NCBI RefSeq assembly: GCF_000005505.3
Contig: NC_016132.3
Location: forward strand, 48,560,914 to 48,624,913
Direction: 5' to 3'
Origin: Brachypodium distachyon
Lineage: Eukaryota; Streptophyta; Magnoliopsida; Poales; Poaceae
Length of the DNA stretch: 64,000 nucleotides
The notes under the pieces are model-generated. The model saw only the letters and a program-made list of their open reading frames with translations, was not told the origin of the DNA and ran no database searches. Shown in pieces: positions 11,331 through 22,445 of this stretch (its first letter is position 1; each line of letters begins with the position of its first letter). A program made the position numbers and the translations under genes.

Positions 11331-12381
11331 TCATCTCAAATTCACTACTTAGTTGTGACTTCAAAGTAGTGATTACTTTCATGCTCTTGGCAGCAATTAA
11401 CATATCATCAACATATAACAACAAGTATATAGGTGATCCATCAACAAATTTAATGTAGACACAACTCTCATACTGAGATCTACTAAAGCCACGTGAGATC
11501 ATAAATGAATCAAACCTTTTATACCACTGTCTAGGAGATTGTTTCAAACCATAAAGGGACCTTTTCAACTTGCAAACAAACTTCTATTTACCAGGAACTA
11601 TGAACCCTTCAGGCTGGTCCATGTATATTTCCTCCTCAAGCTCTCCATGCAAAAATGCGGTCTTCACATCTAACTGCTCAAACTCAAGATCATGTATAGC
11701 AACAATACCAAAGAAAGTACGGATGGAATTATGCTTTACTACTGGAGAGAACACATCATTGTAATCAATACCTGGTAATTGACTGAAACCTTTTGCCACT
11801 AACCTTGCCTTAAACCTCGTAGGCTCATTAGGAGACAAACCCTCCTTTCTCTTGAAAATCCACTTGCAGCGAACGGCCTTCTTTTGTTTAGGCAAGAACA
11901 CAACATCCCATGTGCCATTCTTCTCAAGAGATTGCATCTCCTCTTGCATGGCAGACAACCACTTCACACGGTCGCCCGAAACATCAGGTTCATTATATGT
12001 GGCCGGTTCACTATTATGCTCCACCTGTACTGCACAACTCAAAGCATAATAAATAAGATCACACTCTTCAATTAAACGTGGGCGAGGACCTTTTTTCGTC
12101 TTTGGATGGTGAGCTGCAATAGACCGTGTGGGTTGCTGCAAAACAGGTGGTGAGGGTGGAACAATATCATCATTATTATCATCGTTGTTCCCATCATCAA
12201 TACCATGATCAACCTGAGCATCATTGTTGTCAACAATTTCATCAACGTGCTCCACCTGCACTTTAAGTCTCTCCTCTTCAATGCGAGAGGCATCAGTGGA
12301 CAAAGTATCATGATACATAACTCTTTCATTAAAGACAACATTCCTGCTCAGCAAAATATTTTTAGCTTCAGGATTCCACAA
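11302..12381 (-). pseudogene. Copia reverse transcriptase (broken)
   Basis: Two adjoining minus-strand frames. 11584-12381 carries the linker after integrase and the RT N-terminus (KWIFKRKEG, RLVAKGFSQ, LDVKTAFLHGELEEEIYMDQ). 11302-11568 carries SLYGLKQSPRQWYKRFD and the catalytic YVDD (LLLYVDDMLIAAKSM). A stop after FIVPGK separates them. The catalytic residues survive but the open frame does not. Confidence 0.9.
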
Positions 12382-12391
12382 CCTGAAAGCT

Positions 12392-13012
12392 TTAATTCCA
12401 GAACCATAGCAAAAAAAAAATGCAGTTAACAGCTCTAGGCTCTAGCTTTCCATTATCAATGTGAGCGTAAGCGGTGCAACCGAAAACTCTCAACTGTGAA
12501 TAATCGGCAGGTTTATCAGAACATACCTCAATGGGAGTTTTCTTGTCAAGTGGAATAGAAGGCGACCTGTTTATGAGGTAGCATGCGGTGGAAGCTGCTT
12601 CAGCCCAAAAACGCCTGCCGAAACCTGCATTGGACAGCATGCAACGGGCCATCGATATGATGGTTCTATTCATGCGTTCAGCCACACCATTTTGCTGTGG
12701 AGTACGGGCAACCGTGTAGTGCCTAACCACACCATCGTTGCTGCAAAACTCCTCAAACTCATCAGAAACAAATTCACCACCATTATCAGTAGGCAAATTT
12801 TTTACCTTCTTTTCAGTTTGCTTTTCTACCATAGCTTTCCACTTCTTAAAAGCACCAAAAACATCAGACCTGTGTTTCAGAAAATAAGGCCAAACTTTTC
12901 TTGAGTAATCATCAATAATGGTAAGCATGCAATTAACACCACCAATAGAAGTCTTACGGGAGGGTCCCCAAACATCAGCATGCACATAATCTAATATGAG
13001 AACAAGGCACAA
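12392..13012 (-). pseudogene. Copia integrase, N-terminal zinc finger lost
   Basis: The minus-strand frame holds the catalytic core: DYVHADVWGPS with the first Asp, LPTDNGGEFVSDEF with the second Asp, and TPQQNGVAERMNRTI with the Glu. The HHCC zinc-binding region that should precede it is absent: the upstream frame ends at about 12991 and the core resumes almost at once. The C-terminal end is thrown out of frame at a run of ten A (12411-12420), where CIF is followed by a changed frame. Confidence 0.85.
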
Positions 13013-13619
13013 TCATCAGAATCATTAGGTGTAACGGCAGCATCAAAACCAGGCAAAGTGTTGCCTCTAAGAACATATAATTTGGCAGAATTCATATCAC
13101 CTATCATGTGAATGAGACAACCTCTAGATAACTTCAAAAGTCTACGCCCTCCGGCGTACTTGTAACCGTCACAATCCATGGTACTAAGCGAGATCAAATT
13201 TCTGGCCATGCTTGGTATGTGCTTCACCTCTTTCAACGTGCGTGTCATGCCATCATGGGTCTTGATCTGAACGGACCCAACGCCAACAATATGACAAGGA
13301 TTGTCATTGACCACACGCACAAAATCTCCAGTCTGCACAGACTCATAAGAACTAAACCAATCCTTGTTACAACAAATATGAAAAAAACATGTTGTATCAA
13401 AAATCCATTCATCATCACGTGAAGCACAAGCAGTCAGAACAGTGAGGCAATCACCCTCAGAGCTGTCGGTACAAACGACAGCGGCCTTACCAGTACCATC
13501 GAACTTGCCTTTCGGTTTGTAGGTACCGTTCCTTTTCTCCTTGTTCTGCAGTTTATAACAATCCTCAATAACATGATTGTTTTTCTTACAATACCTGCAG
13601 AACTTATCTTTTCCTCAGG
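12991..13619 (-). pseudogene. Copia nucleocapsid knuckle, protease and pre-integrase remnant
   Basis: Read across minus-strand frames, a CCHC-like knuckle near 13560-13600 is followed by a degraded protease segment. The open frame 12991-13338 (QTGDFVRVVNDNPCHIVGVG, VKHIPSMARNLISLSTMD) is the usual sequence between protease and integrase. It stops abruptly where the integrase zinc finger should begin. Confidence 0.7.
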
Positions 13620-14305
13620 ACTTTGAACAAGCTTTTCCGTCCCGGCTCTTATCTCGGTTGCCATAGTTGTTGTTCCTCTGCTCGGTCTTGCCACGAATCT
13701 GTAGAGCTTCTGCCTTTGACGACAACCCATCGATCTGCACCATAGACTTCATCTTTTCTTTCTGTCTAAGTGCTTCTAAACCTCATTAAGGGTTAGAGAG
13801 TCATGGCTATAAAGAATTGAGTCGCGGAAATTTGTATAGGAACTAGGCAACGAGCATAAGAGTAAGATGGCTAAATTCTCATCATCATACTTAACCTCCA
13901 AAACTTGCACGTCAGAAACTATCTCTCGAAAAACAGTTATATGAGATATTACCGATCCACCTTTTGCAGCTTATGGGTGAACAACTTCATCTTTACATGC
14001 ATCTTACTGGTAAGATCTCTAGACATGCAGATCGATTCCAGTTTTAGCCACAGGGCTGCTGCGGATTTCTCCTCCAACACTTCCTGCAAAATATTATTGG
14101 ACAGATGAAGTTGAATCAAAGACAAAGCCTTACGATCTTTGCGTTTCTCTACGGCAGTCCACTCCTTTTCATCCTTCTTGCCGAAGGAATCAAGTGCTTC
14201 ATCCAGATCTAAAGTTTGGGCGAGAATCGCCCGCATCTTCACTTGCCATAACGAGAATCGTGTGGTGTAGTCCAGCTGTGGCAGATCAAACTTCAAGGTA
14301 GACAT
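13620..14305 (-). pseudogene. Copia gag remnant
   Basis: An intact N-terminal stretch begins at an ATG near 14305 (STLKFDLPQLDYTTRFSLWQ). It continues through LDLDEALDSFGKKDEKEW and LIQLHLSNNILQEVLEEKSA to about 13949, the UBN2/gag fold of Copia elements. Further downstream the frame is lost to indels before the nucleocapsid knuckle. Confidence 0.85.
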
Positions 14306-14331
14306 GTCGCAAACCCTAGGCGGAACTTGGG

Positions 14332-14343
14332 ACTCTGATACCA
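14332..14343 (-). other. Primer-binding site (initiator tRNA-Met)
   Basis: The minus strand reads TGGTATCAGAGT two bases inside the 5' LTR, matching the 3' end of plant initiator tRNA-Met. It fixes the element's orientation and LTR boundary. Confidence 0.85.
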
Positions 14344-14345
14344 CT

Positions 14346-14785
14346 TGTTATGAACGCGACAAGCAAGAACGAGAAATGAAGAAGAAATCACAGCACAAGG
14401 ACACACGGATTTAACGTGGAAAACCCTCTCAAACAACGAGAGGGAAAAACCACGGACGCTAGCCAGCGAAACTTCACTATATGGGATTGTTTACAACGCC
14501 AGGGAGATTTCACGAACTCAACTCATCTCAAAACGGCGGCTTACAAGGGGTATATATAGCAGGAGCATTAGGGCAAGTCAGATCCGTAACGGTCACACCG
14601 GAAGTTCCGGTTGGAGGCCGGAAGTTCCGCATATTCTTGAATATCCGGAAGTTCCGCAATATCTCAAAAAGTAACAGAGAGCAACCGGAGGTTCGGCCGA
14701 AAGTTGGATCGCAAGTTTCGGCACCTGAAATGACTGGAAGTTGGGCCGAACTTTCAGCCGCTGGGATTTGGATCACGAGCCAACA
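14346..14785 (-). repeat. 5' LTR of the MYB-intron Copia element
   Basis: 440 bp, TGTTGGCTCGTG...CATAACA in element sense, with a TATATATA box and repeated GGAACTTCCGG-type motifs. It is about 14 bp shorter than the 3' LTR because of small indels around 14645-14680. Confidence 0.9.
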
Positions 14786-15706
14786 CAGTCTAGTACAGTT
14801 CATTTGCTTGTGACAGTCGTGTGTCAGAATGCTCGCTGATCGACTCTGCTCTGCGTGCACTTTACTCTCTGTTCCTGTAAAGAACTGTTGTTTTTCGCTT
14901 CTCTAATCTAATCTACTCCGTACATATTATCAGGGCTTAATCGCTGCGGTAAGAGCTGCCGTCTCCGGTGGCTCAACTACCTCCGCCCGTCGCTCCGGCA
15001 CGGCGGCTTCACCAAGGAGGAGGATAACCTCATATTGTCCCTCTACGGCGAGATCGGGAGCAAGTATGAATTAATCAGTGTCTACCACGTGCATCCGTCA
15101 ATCTCTTTGTTACACATTTGGCAGCTGAACTAATTGGCACTTCTGTGGTTCGCAACCGACCAGGTGGTCGGTGATCGCGGCCAGGCTCCCCAGCCGGACA
15201 GGCAACGACGTCAAGAACCAGTCTACTGGAACACCAAGCTCAAGAAGAGGCACTTGCTCCTCACAACGGGAACAGCAGCGCCACCTCCTCCTACCGGCGA
15301 CGACGGCATCGCCGCCGCCAACAGCCCCTCCATGGTTGATGGTCAATCTCTTCCTCCTCCTGCGCTCGTCAATCTTGACGCAGCCCTTGCAGCGGTCGAC
15401 GACGGCGGAGAGCTCACGCACGAGTCGGAGCAGCTGTACGCCGAGCTCATGGGGCTCGTCGTCGAGCAGCAGTCCACGACCAGCACTAGCCCGTCTACAG
15501 ACCGGGAGGCCATGTTGTCGCAATCGCCATCACCGTCAATAGAACAAGTCCGGCCGCCAGTAGTTTTGCAGCAGGTAGCAGTGCGTGGTCCGTGGACGTG
15601 GATGACGCAATACCGTTGCCAGAGTCGTCGAGCGGGAGCAGCATGGTCGTTGAATTTGGTGGTCCTTTCGCTCTTGGTTGTATCGACGCAAGACTTGTTG
15701 TACTAG

Positions 15707-16431
15707 TACCTACTAGCTAGGAATGAATCTGCGGTTGTTGTAACTTGCGTTATTGTGTAGTATAATCGTGCATCAACGTCGGAATTGCTATTCGATCATC
15801 ACATAACTACAAAATAGACCACGATTTGGATAAAACTCGTCAACTCGAAACTTCAATCTGGTTCGTTATATTTTCAAGCAATTGTAAGATCTAAAAGTTA
15901 ATTTTGCTTCCGCGAGGCCTTGTGCATACATGTAAAGAGATCGACGTCATGACTCATGACCCATGTAATAAAGTGTCAGCGCTTTTATACATACGTACTT
16001 CGACGCCAAGTGAATCGATGGCCATACATGAGTATAGAACTACGTAAGTAGTGACTAAAGAAATTGCCTTGTGCGTCATCAGAATTTAGTTTGAGCTGAA
16101 CTGATGTAACGGGTCGAGGAGTTGATTAATCTTGCAGGCAAAGAACAGCACATGTAAAGGGTCAACGAGGATGAAAAAAGCCGTGCGCATGGCCCCAAGT
16201 TTCGATCGTCACCAGGGCAGCTATAGCCTACGGTTACTTCAGAAAGCGCCAGCCCAAACAGAGAGGCATCGAAGCTCCCTTTCACAGTTTCACGCCTGCC
16301 ATGTGACATCTCAACTGATACGTCAGAATTGCTGGGAAAGACCCAGATCCGATGCCGCCGCACGTACCGTTACTCCGTGGCTCGCATTTCCAACCATCCG
16401 TGCTGTCATCAGGACGGCGTTGTTTTGATCG
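15707..16431. other. 3' flank of MYB, no gene recognised
   Basis: Opposed open frames at 16079-16428 show no conserved domain and no splice context. I see no repeat termini here. Confidence 0.4.
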
Positions 16432-16608
16432 ACGACGGTATTTTTGTCCCAGTCAGTTGTGCAGCTCTTTATTTCACCATTTGAGAGCTATTTTGAGCCA
16501 TTTTGGCTTGTTAATCATGTAACGACGGTATTTTTGGTCCGAGTTAGTTGTGATGTGCAGCTCCTAATTTCACCATTTGAGAGCCATCTTGGCTTGTTAA
16601 TCATGTAA
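16432..16608. repeat. About 90-bp tandem duplication
   Basis: The block starting ACGACGGTATTTTTG and ending TTGGCTTGTTAATCATGTA occurs at 16432-16521 and 16522-16608. A few substitutions and one short deletion separate the copies. Confidence 0.8.
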
Positions 16609-16679
16609 AACAATGCTTATACATGTGGTAGGCTGAAGTAATAGTTGTTTGCACATGTTAGAAAGCTAAGGGGGCTGAA

Positions 16680-17330
16680 TGCAAAGCTTTCTATTTAGCC
16701 ATCTTCCCTTGCTCGAAAATAGACAGAGAGTTGAGTCTCACGTGTTCTTGAGAGCTCTAGGATTAGGATGAGAGAAGAGGCATTTAATCTACCAAATCCA
16801 TCTAGATTTGAGAGAGATTGTTGTGGGATTGGAGCCTCCCCATCCTTGTTGGCTTTCACCTTGTACTGTTCATCTCCATAGTGAAGCTCTGTGCTCGCCG
16901 CCGTCCGTGTTTTCCCCCGCAAGGGGTTTTCACGTAAATCTCTGTGTCCCCTCTTGATTTGGTGATTCCCTTTCTATATGTGTTGCTGTTCACCATCTCT
17001 ACTTGCATTGACATCTATTGCTCAAGTTTGGTGCTATTTGGTTGAGTTGACACTTGAGATAACGCATACTTGTGTTTTTTGATATATGGATGATTCTATT
17101 GGGGTATTGATGTTCTAGTAAGCTATCCTTGCAGCTGTTAATCTTGTGTGCAGGTTTGAGATCGAACTCGGTGTGTTCAGATTTGATATTCTGGTTCAGA
17201 TTTGTTCTATGCACACATGGTGTTGGTTGAAATACTTGTGAGGAGTGTTGTTTCGACGTGCTCACAGTTATACTTCTTATGATCCTAACCAATCCGTCTC
17301 TTCAATTTCGAACGATTTGACACTTTGCTG
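16680..17330. repeat. Possible solo LTR or LTR fragment
   Basis: The segment has LTR-like texture: a CCCCGCAAGGGGTTTTCACGT motif region (16916-16936) of the kind common in grass Copia LTRs, followed by T-rich U5-like sequence. No matched second copy, PBS or target duplication could be defined, so the boundaries are rough and the call is tentative. Confidence 0.3.
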
Positions 17331-17438
17331 GTGTAGCATACGTACGCCAGCATACGTCCTGTCCTGGTCCTGGTACGATGGTAATTGCGCAGGAAAATCT
17401 CGGATAAATTACAATTCACAACCTCATCCACGCCAATC

Positions 17439-20400
17439 TTATCTAGCCGCTGGACCACCCGCCAAATCTGCAATCCTCCCACTCACCGTGCTCTGGCTTC
17501 CAGCGTCACTGGTTTCCGCATACCCGTTTACCTTGCCACTTCCGGTGTACGAGCCATGCAGCTTCTCATAAGCCTCTTCCAGCTCCAAGCTCTCCTTGAG
17601 CTGGACGACGACGTCGGCCATGGCCGGCCTCTGCCCGGACGCCTGCTCCGTGCACCTCAGCGCGAGGTCGGCCACCTTCCAGACGGAGTTGAGGTCGTGC
17701 CGCGCCTGCATTCTGCCGTCCACGACGCTCTCGATGTCGCCCTTGGCGAGCCGTTGCCGCGCCCAATGCACGATGTGGACGCTCTCCGGGAGGATGGGAG
17801 GCTGGCCTGTGACCACCTCCAGGAGCACGATCCCGAAGCTGTACACGTCGCTCTTCTCGCTCAGCTGGAAAGAAGTGTAATACCTGCAGCAAGTTAAGCG
17901 CGTGTCAGCGAGCAGCCACGTTTCCCTTTATTTCTGTGATTTTCATTTTTAGTGGTTGAACTGAACGTACTCGGGGTCGAGATATCCTGGGGTGCCCACT
18001 ACTCGTGTGGAGACATGGGAGTGGAGGTCGCTGTTGAAGGCCTTGGACAGGCCGAAATCGGCTATCTTGGCCTCGAGGTTGCTCCCGTTCAGGAGGATGT
18101 TGGCCGTCTTCACATCCCTGTGGATCAGGGGCGGCTTGCATGCCTTGTGCAGGTATTCCAGGCCTGTCGTACGCATCAGAAACAAAAAAAACAATTCAAA
18201 GTTGGTTCTGACTCAGAATTGTTTGTTTGGTGAAATGATGTATAGCTAGCCAGGAAACCTTGAGCAGATTCGAGCGAAATTCTTAACCGTTGGCGCCATG
18301 GTAGGGGTGCAGTGTCAGGAGATTTTACTGCAGAATAGAATACAAGCGGTCAGTACGAGTTTCAGGCATGGTAGAGCACTCCAGTTTCAAGTTACTACCT
18401 CTTAGCTTTTCTTGTAAAGTCCCTTCGGACATGTACTCATAGATAAGGGCTGAGTGCTGTCCATCCTTGCAGTGGCCAACCAGGGAGACCAGGTTCCTGT
18501 GATGAACTCTGATCAGATGTAAAGCCTGAAATGCAATCCAGAGTAGTTCTGTCAGTAGGTGACTAGTGCATTTCGTTGCTGTAATACAATTGGTTTGGAG
18601 CAATTAAAGAATTCGTGCACCCAAAATAGTTGACTGAATTAATTGGGTTAGTTAGCTGTAGATTATTACAGGAAATAAAAGTTGTAAGAATGAGGGGGAG
18701 GAACCGGAAGAAACCTAACCTCTGTCAAGAACTCAATTAACCCCTTGAGACGATGATTCAGAACGCGTCTTGACTGCAACCGGGGTTCCATCTTCCAAGT
18801 AGCCAAGATACACCACTCCAAACCCACCTTTGCCAATAGACTTCTCGAAGTTATTTGTGATAGTCATTAGTTCTTTGTAATTGAACTGACGGTTTTCAAA
18901 TTGCAAAGAGACAGCATCTTCAGTATCTTCTTTGGAGTTACTTCCATTCAGCGGTTTGACAGAAGGATCTGTACATATACTAGTTTATCAGTACCAAACA
19001 CGCATACGAAAAAATTATTTTCCTCCACAACGACAAATCACACAAGTATTTGGTTGCTACTCCTTTCGTTCCATAAAGATTGGCATGGATTTGAATTAGA
19101 TCTAGTTCTTTATGGAACGGAAGGAGTAGTTAATAAAAGTCACCATTTTCAGTTCTTCTCCTGCAAAGGCACAGTGTAACAATTGCCACCACCAGTACAA
19201 AAACCACGACAATAGCCACAACGACAATTGCAATAGTGGCCGTGTTATGTTTTGTTCCTTCCGGCTGGTCATGTAAGGGACCATTACCAGAGCTGCTTAT
19301 ATTGGCTTCAATTCTAAAATCACCAAAAAGAAGGGTCACAATTCACACAAAAAAAATACTAGTGGAAACTAAATAAGGGCAAAATATAAGATGTTGGAAA
19401 GATAAACGTTCCACTCTTCTCTGATCTTCTCAGACTAATACGGAAGACCTATAAAAAAAATCTTAAGAAGTTTCAATCCTTTGTTTGTGATGCATAATAG
19501 GACCGTGAGTTGTGACAACGAGTAGGCCCTTGATTTTTTTTTCTGGAAGGAGTTACCAATATGTAAGTTCTGTTTTTACTCAGTATAGGACAAACTGGAA
19601 GATAATAGTACCTTAGTGTCAGTGATCCTTCTTGCGCTCTCTTAAGAAGATTTTCTGGAACTGACCCATTGAACTTGTTGCCAGTCAAATCTCTGAAAAA
19701 CAAACAGATGAGATTGATGCTAGGTAAATATAATGGTTCATCATCATAGTATAAAATTCATGGTCATTGATCTTACAGGACAGAAAGCATAGGTAGTTGT
19801 GCTAGATATTCAGGAATATTCCCTGTCAAACTGTTGTGAGACAAATCCCTGAAAAATCAAAGGTTCTGTCAACTATTAGCACCGTGTAAGGAAGATATAC
19901 AGCACCAAAAATATTGACAGGGGTCTAGAGTAGTAAATCAGATAGTGCATAAATACATACAGGTTCTGAAGAGCAGTGAGATTTCTGAAACCAGTGGTTA
20001 TTTCTCCAGCCAATCCGTTGGAGGATAAGTTTCTGCAAGAAGTAGCAATCCAGTGATTATACATTTGTCATTTATCTCTCTGCATCACCTATTTGGGACT
20101 GAATTTGTATCTTGCAGGAACTCACAGAGAGGTGATCCTTGGTGGACTGGAGATTGCATAGTTACAACTCACACCGTCCCACAAATATATCTTTGGACCA
20201 CAAGGATCACCCGTCCAGTTCCCCTTGATCTGATACTTCGCCTTGATGGCCATAATGGCACTCACTAGATCCCCCAAATGAGGTGGAAACAATGCAAAAG
20301 AACATATCAGCTCTTTTCACAAAGTTCAGAGTTCAGACTAATGTGTAAACTACAGAGACACTAATAATCAGCAGTACTCAGAATGAGATAGCATTCCATA

Positions 20401-21657
20401 CCATCTCCTCCGTCAGTTGCACGCTCTGCAGTGGGCACCATGACATAGATCTCGAGCGCATTGAGAATCGGCGGCAGCGTGGAGTTGTCGGTGGGTTCCA
20501 TTCTGAAGGTGTACTCCGTGCTCCCGGTCACCGTCCCAAACACGGCGTTGCTGTACAGGTACTCCGGGGAGAAAGACTTGCCGTACCAAAGGTCGTTGTT
20601 GAGGTAGATCTCGAAGATCCTCGCCTCGCTGCCGTTGAGCTTCCTGAGCTCGGACATATGAAGCGCCACGAAGTAGACCAGCGCCTTGTTGGAACCGTAG
20701 GCGTCCCAGTAGAAGCGCACGTTGAAGCCGTCGTCCACGGTGATGGCCGTCCGCATCACCGCCGACGGCACCTCGAACCGGTCCCCGGCGACGTTGCGGA
20801 CGGCGGCCGTCGTGTTGGCCGGACTCCATGAACGCAGGTTCGCCAGCACCTTCCAGATACGGTCGTGGGGGTCGTCCGGGTACCTGATGACCAGCGACTC
20901 GTCGTCGGGTCCCAGGTTGTGCCGGCCGTGGACGGCCATGGAGAGCGAGGCGTTGGCCACGACGGGGTAGAGCGCGCCCGCGGTGAGCGGCCGCAGCTCC
21001 AGGCCGGAGATGAAGGGCGTGCCGCGCCCCAGCCTCGGGTTGCGGACGAGGCAGACCTGGACGTAGTCGTCCGGCACGACGCTGATGATCTCCGCCCGGA
21101 AAGTGCTGGAGACGCTGGAGACGTTGACCGTCTGCCAGAGGTTGACGCCCAGGTGGAGATCGAACACGGCGAGGCCGCCGCTGCCTAGCCCGCGGCCGTC
21201 GTAGTTGCCGTGCAGGAACGTGGCGCGGATCAGGTACTTGGTGCCCGGCGTCAGCGGCCGCACGGTGTAGCAGTTCCGGGCGCCCGTCGGGAAGCTCCGG
21301 AGGTCGTAGTACATTCTCGGCAGCTTCGCGTCCACGTACTCGGCGGAGACGTTGTGGCTCACGCCGGTGTCGACGAACTGCGCGTCGGAAATGTATGGCA
21401 GGCCGGTGATCGCGTCGATGTAGGCGGAGCTCGGGGGGCTGCCGCAGTCGATGCTGATGAAGCCTGCAATCACAAGCCAGATCAACTGATCTCCTTGATT
21501 AATGTTGCTATGTGCAAGATTGACGTGATGATGGTTTGCACTTTGCAGCTTAATTACCGAGGGTGTCTGGGGCTTGGCCGCGAGCGTGCTTGGCGAAGCA
21601 GATGGAGACCAGCAGCAGCGACAAGACGGCCGTTCGCACGGTACCGTGGCGCGACAT
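17439..21657 (-). CDS. Malectin-like/LRR receptor kinase with a 1-nt frameshift
   Basis: Twelve exons on the minus strand: 21558-21657, 20402-21463, 20126-20264, 19961-20032, 19777-19848, 19612-19692, 19144-19313, 18720-18968, 18399-18525, 18259-18327, 17971-18163 and 17439-17883. In order they encode a signal peptide (hydrophobic [11 protein letters not shown]), a malectin-like ectodomain (about residues 35-385), leucine-rich repeats on 72-nt exons, a transmembrane helix ([18 protein letters not shown]) and a Ser/Thr kinase. The kinase has [26 protein letters not shown] and DFGLSK, so it is an RD kinase. This is LRR-RLK subfamily I architecture. The summed coding length is 2779 nt, one more than a multiple of three. 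An extra base near 18735 makes an in-frame TGA (18733-18735) just after SSSQGVN, at about codon 644 of 926. As read, the product is ectodomain, membrane span and only the kinase glycine loop. It is either a recent pseudogene, a truncated receptor or a sequence error. Confidence 0.85.
19058..19128. mobile_element. Short Stowaway-type MITE in receptor-kinase intron 7
   Basis: A 71-bp element with near-perfect inverted halves, CTCCTTTCGTTCCATAAAGA and its reverse complement ending GGAACGGAAGGAG, bounded by TA. It lies 15 bp from the exon 7 splice donor in the direction of transcription and takes up much of the 175-bp intron. Confidence 0.85.
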
Positions 21658-22369
21658 GGCTAGTTGATGGTGGCCTCAGGGCGCGCCGCTCCGAAAGAGG
21701 AAAGTGATTTCAGATAGTAAGAGACCTCATGAGACTTTGATGCACTGGATATGCACGTCTTTTGCATTTTTAAATCTGGCTTTTCCGAGCAATTGCGAAG
21801 AACAGGGTGCCGCGTTGTAGGCATCCAAATCAATGTCGTATTGGCCCGTCCTCGAATTGAAAATGCGTCGTCATGTCAATTGTCAAACGCGCGCGGTCTG
21901 CAACAAACACTCTGCTGACATTTGACAATCGGCCTTTTTTTGGTCTTTTTCTTTACTACTCCCTCCGTCCAATAAAAGATGTCTCAACTTTGACTAAATT
22001 TGAATGCATCCATACACTAAGTCGTGTTTAGATACATCCAAATTTTGACAAACTTAAGACATTTTTATTGAACGGAGAGAGTAGAAGATTTGACCATCGG
22101 CCTATACATTCTGTTTTCGACGGGAGACCCTCGGCCTATGCTTCCATGCAACAAAAAGGCTCGAAAAGTCTAGCCTGGACCAGCCCAGGCCAATACTCGA
22201 AAAAATTGTTGGGCCTACTAGTCATCACTTCCACCTCAAGTCAAACCGTCAGATTTCCAAAAAAAATAAAGTGGGGTCAAACCGTCAGAAACTTGGACCC
22301 CAAGTTGCCGACACCGGCCGGACCCGTGTCCGCCAAGGAAGTGAATTCAAGCCCGTGCCCCGCGCCGCG
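21658..22369. other. Intergenic, shared 5' flank of divergent genes
   Basis: Separates the minus-strand receptor kinase from the plus-strand short gene at 22446. It contains a Stowaway MITE (21957-22083). The remainder has no recognisable gene. Confidence 0.5.
21957..22083. mobile_element. Stowaway-type MITE
   Basis: Ends CTCCCTCCGTCCAATAAAAG and, reverse-complemented, CTCTCTCCGTTCAATAAAAA, bounded by TA. About 127 bp, non-coding. Confidence 0.9.
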
Positions 22370-22377
22370 TATATAAA
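22370..22377 (+). promoter_or_regulatory. TATA box of the short gene at 22446
   Basis: TATATAAA lies 76 bp upstream of the chosen ATG. A start site about 30 bp downstream (near 22400) would exclude the in-frame ATG at 22380, which is why the ATG at 22446 is preferred. Confidence 0.6.
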
Positions 22378-22445
22378 AATTGGCCAGCGGCAACCTCCTA
22401 TCTCGGCCAAACGACAACACAAAGCAAAACAAGAACCGAGCAAAG

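Larger units (their letters stand above)
9918..14785 (-). mobile_element. Ty1/Copia LTR retrotransposon in MYB intron 1
   Basis: Two LTRs (9918-10371 and 14346-14785, about 90% identical by eye) bound a 4.9-kb element coding on the minus strand. CAGTC abuts both ends (9913-9917 and 14786-14790), a perfect 5-bp target-site duplication. Inside are gag, protease, integrase, reverse transcriptase and RNase H remnants in Copia order. The frames are interrupted by a homopolymer slip, at least one stop and internal deletions, so the copy cannot be autonomous. The left LTR has lost its terminal TG (now CG). Confidence 0.95.
9640..15706 (+). pseudogene. R2R3-MYB transcription factor, frameshifted, with Copia in intron 1
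   Basis: Exons are 9640-9775, 14934-15063 and 15164 to about 15706. Exon 1 encodes [20 protein letters not shown] and the R2 repeat. Exon 2 completes R2 (motif [15 protein letters not shown]) and opens R3, and exon 3 opens with WSVIAARLPSRTGNDVKN. This is typical of the subgroup that includes RAX/MYB36-type regulators. The frame then breaks. Five extra bases, CAGTC at 15219-15223, separate the codons for VKN from those for YWNTKLKKR, moving translation into a frame that stops at 15542. The sequence from YWNTKLKKR continues in a second frame to 15706. A plausible acidic C-terminus (around SSAWSVDVDD, 15577 on) lies in a third frame, so at least two indels are present. Intron 1 grew to 5.2 kb by a Copia insertion. 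The protein would lose the end of R3, so I call it a likely pseudogene unless the indels are assembly errors. Confidence 0.75.

Noticed and set aside
16079..16428. Opposed open frames downstream of the MYB gene
   Set aside because: No domain, no start context, no splice signals and no homologue recognised.
20722..21707. Plus-strand frames opposite the receptor-kinase ectodomain exon
   Set aside because: Antisense shadows of a GC-rich 1062-bp coding exon.
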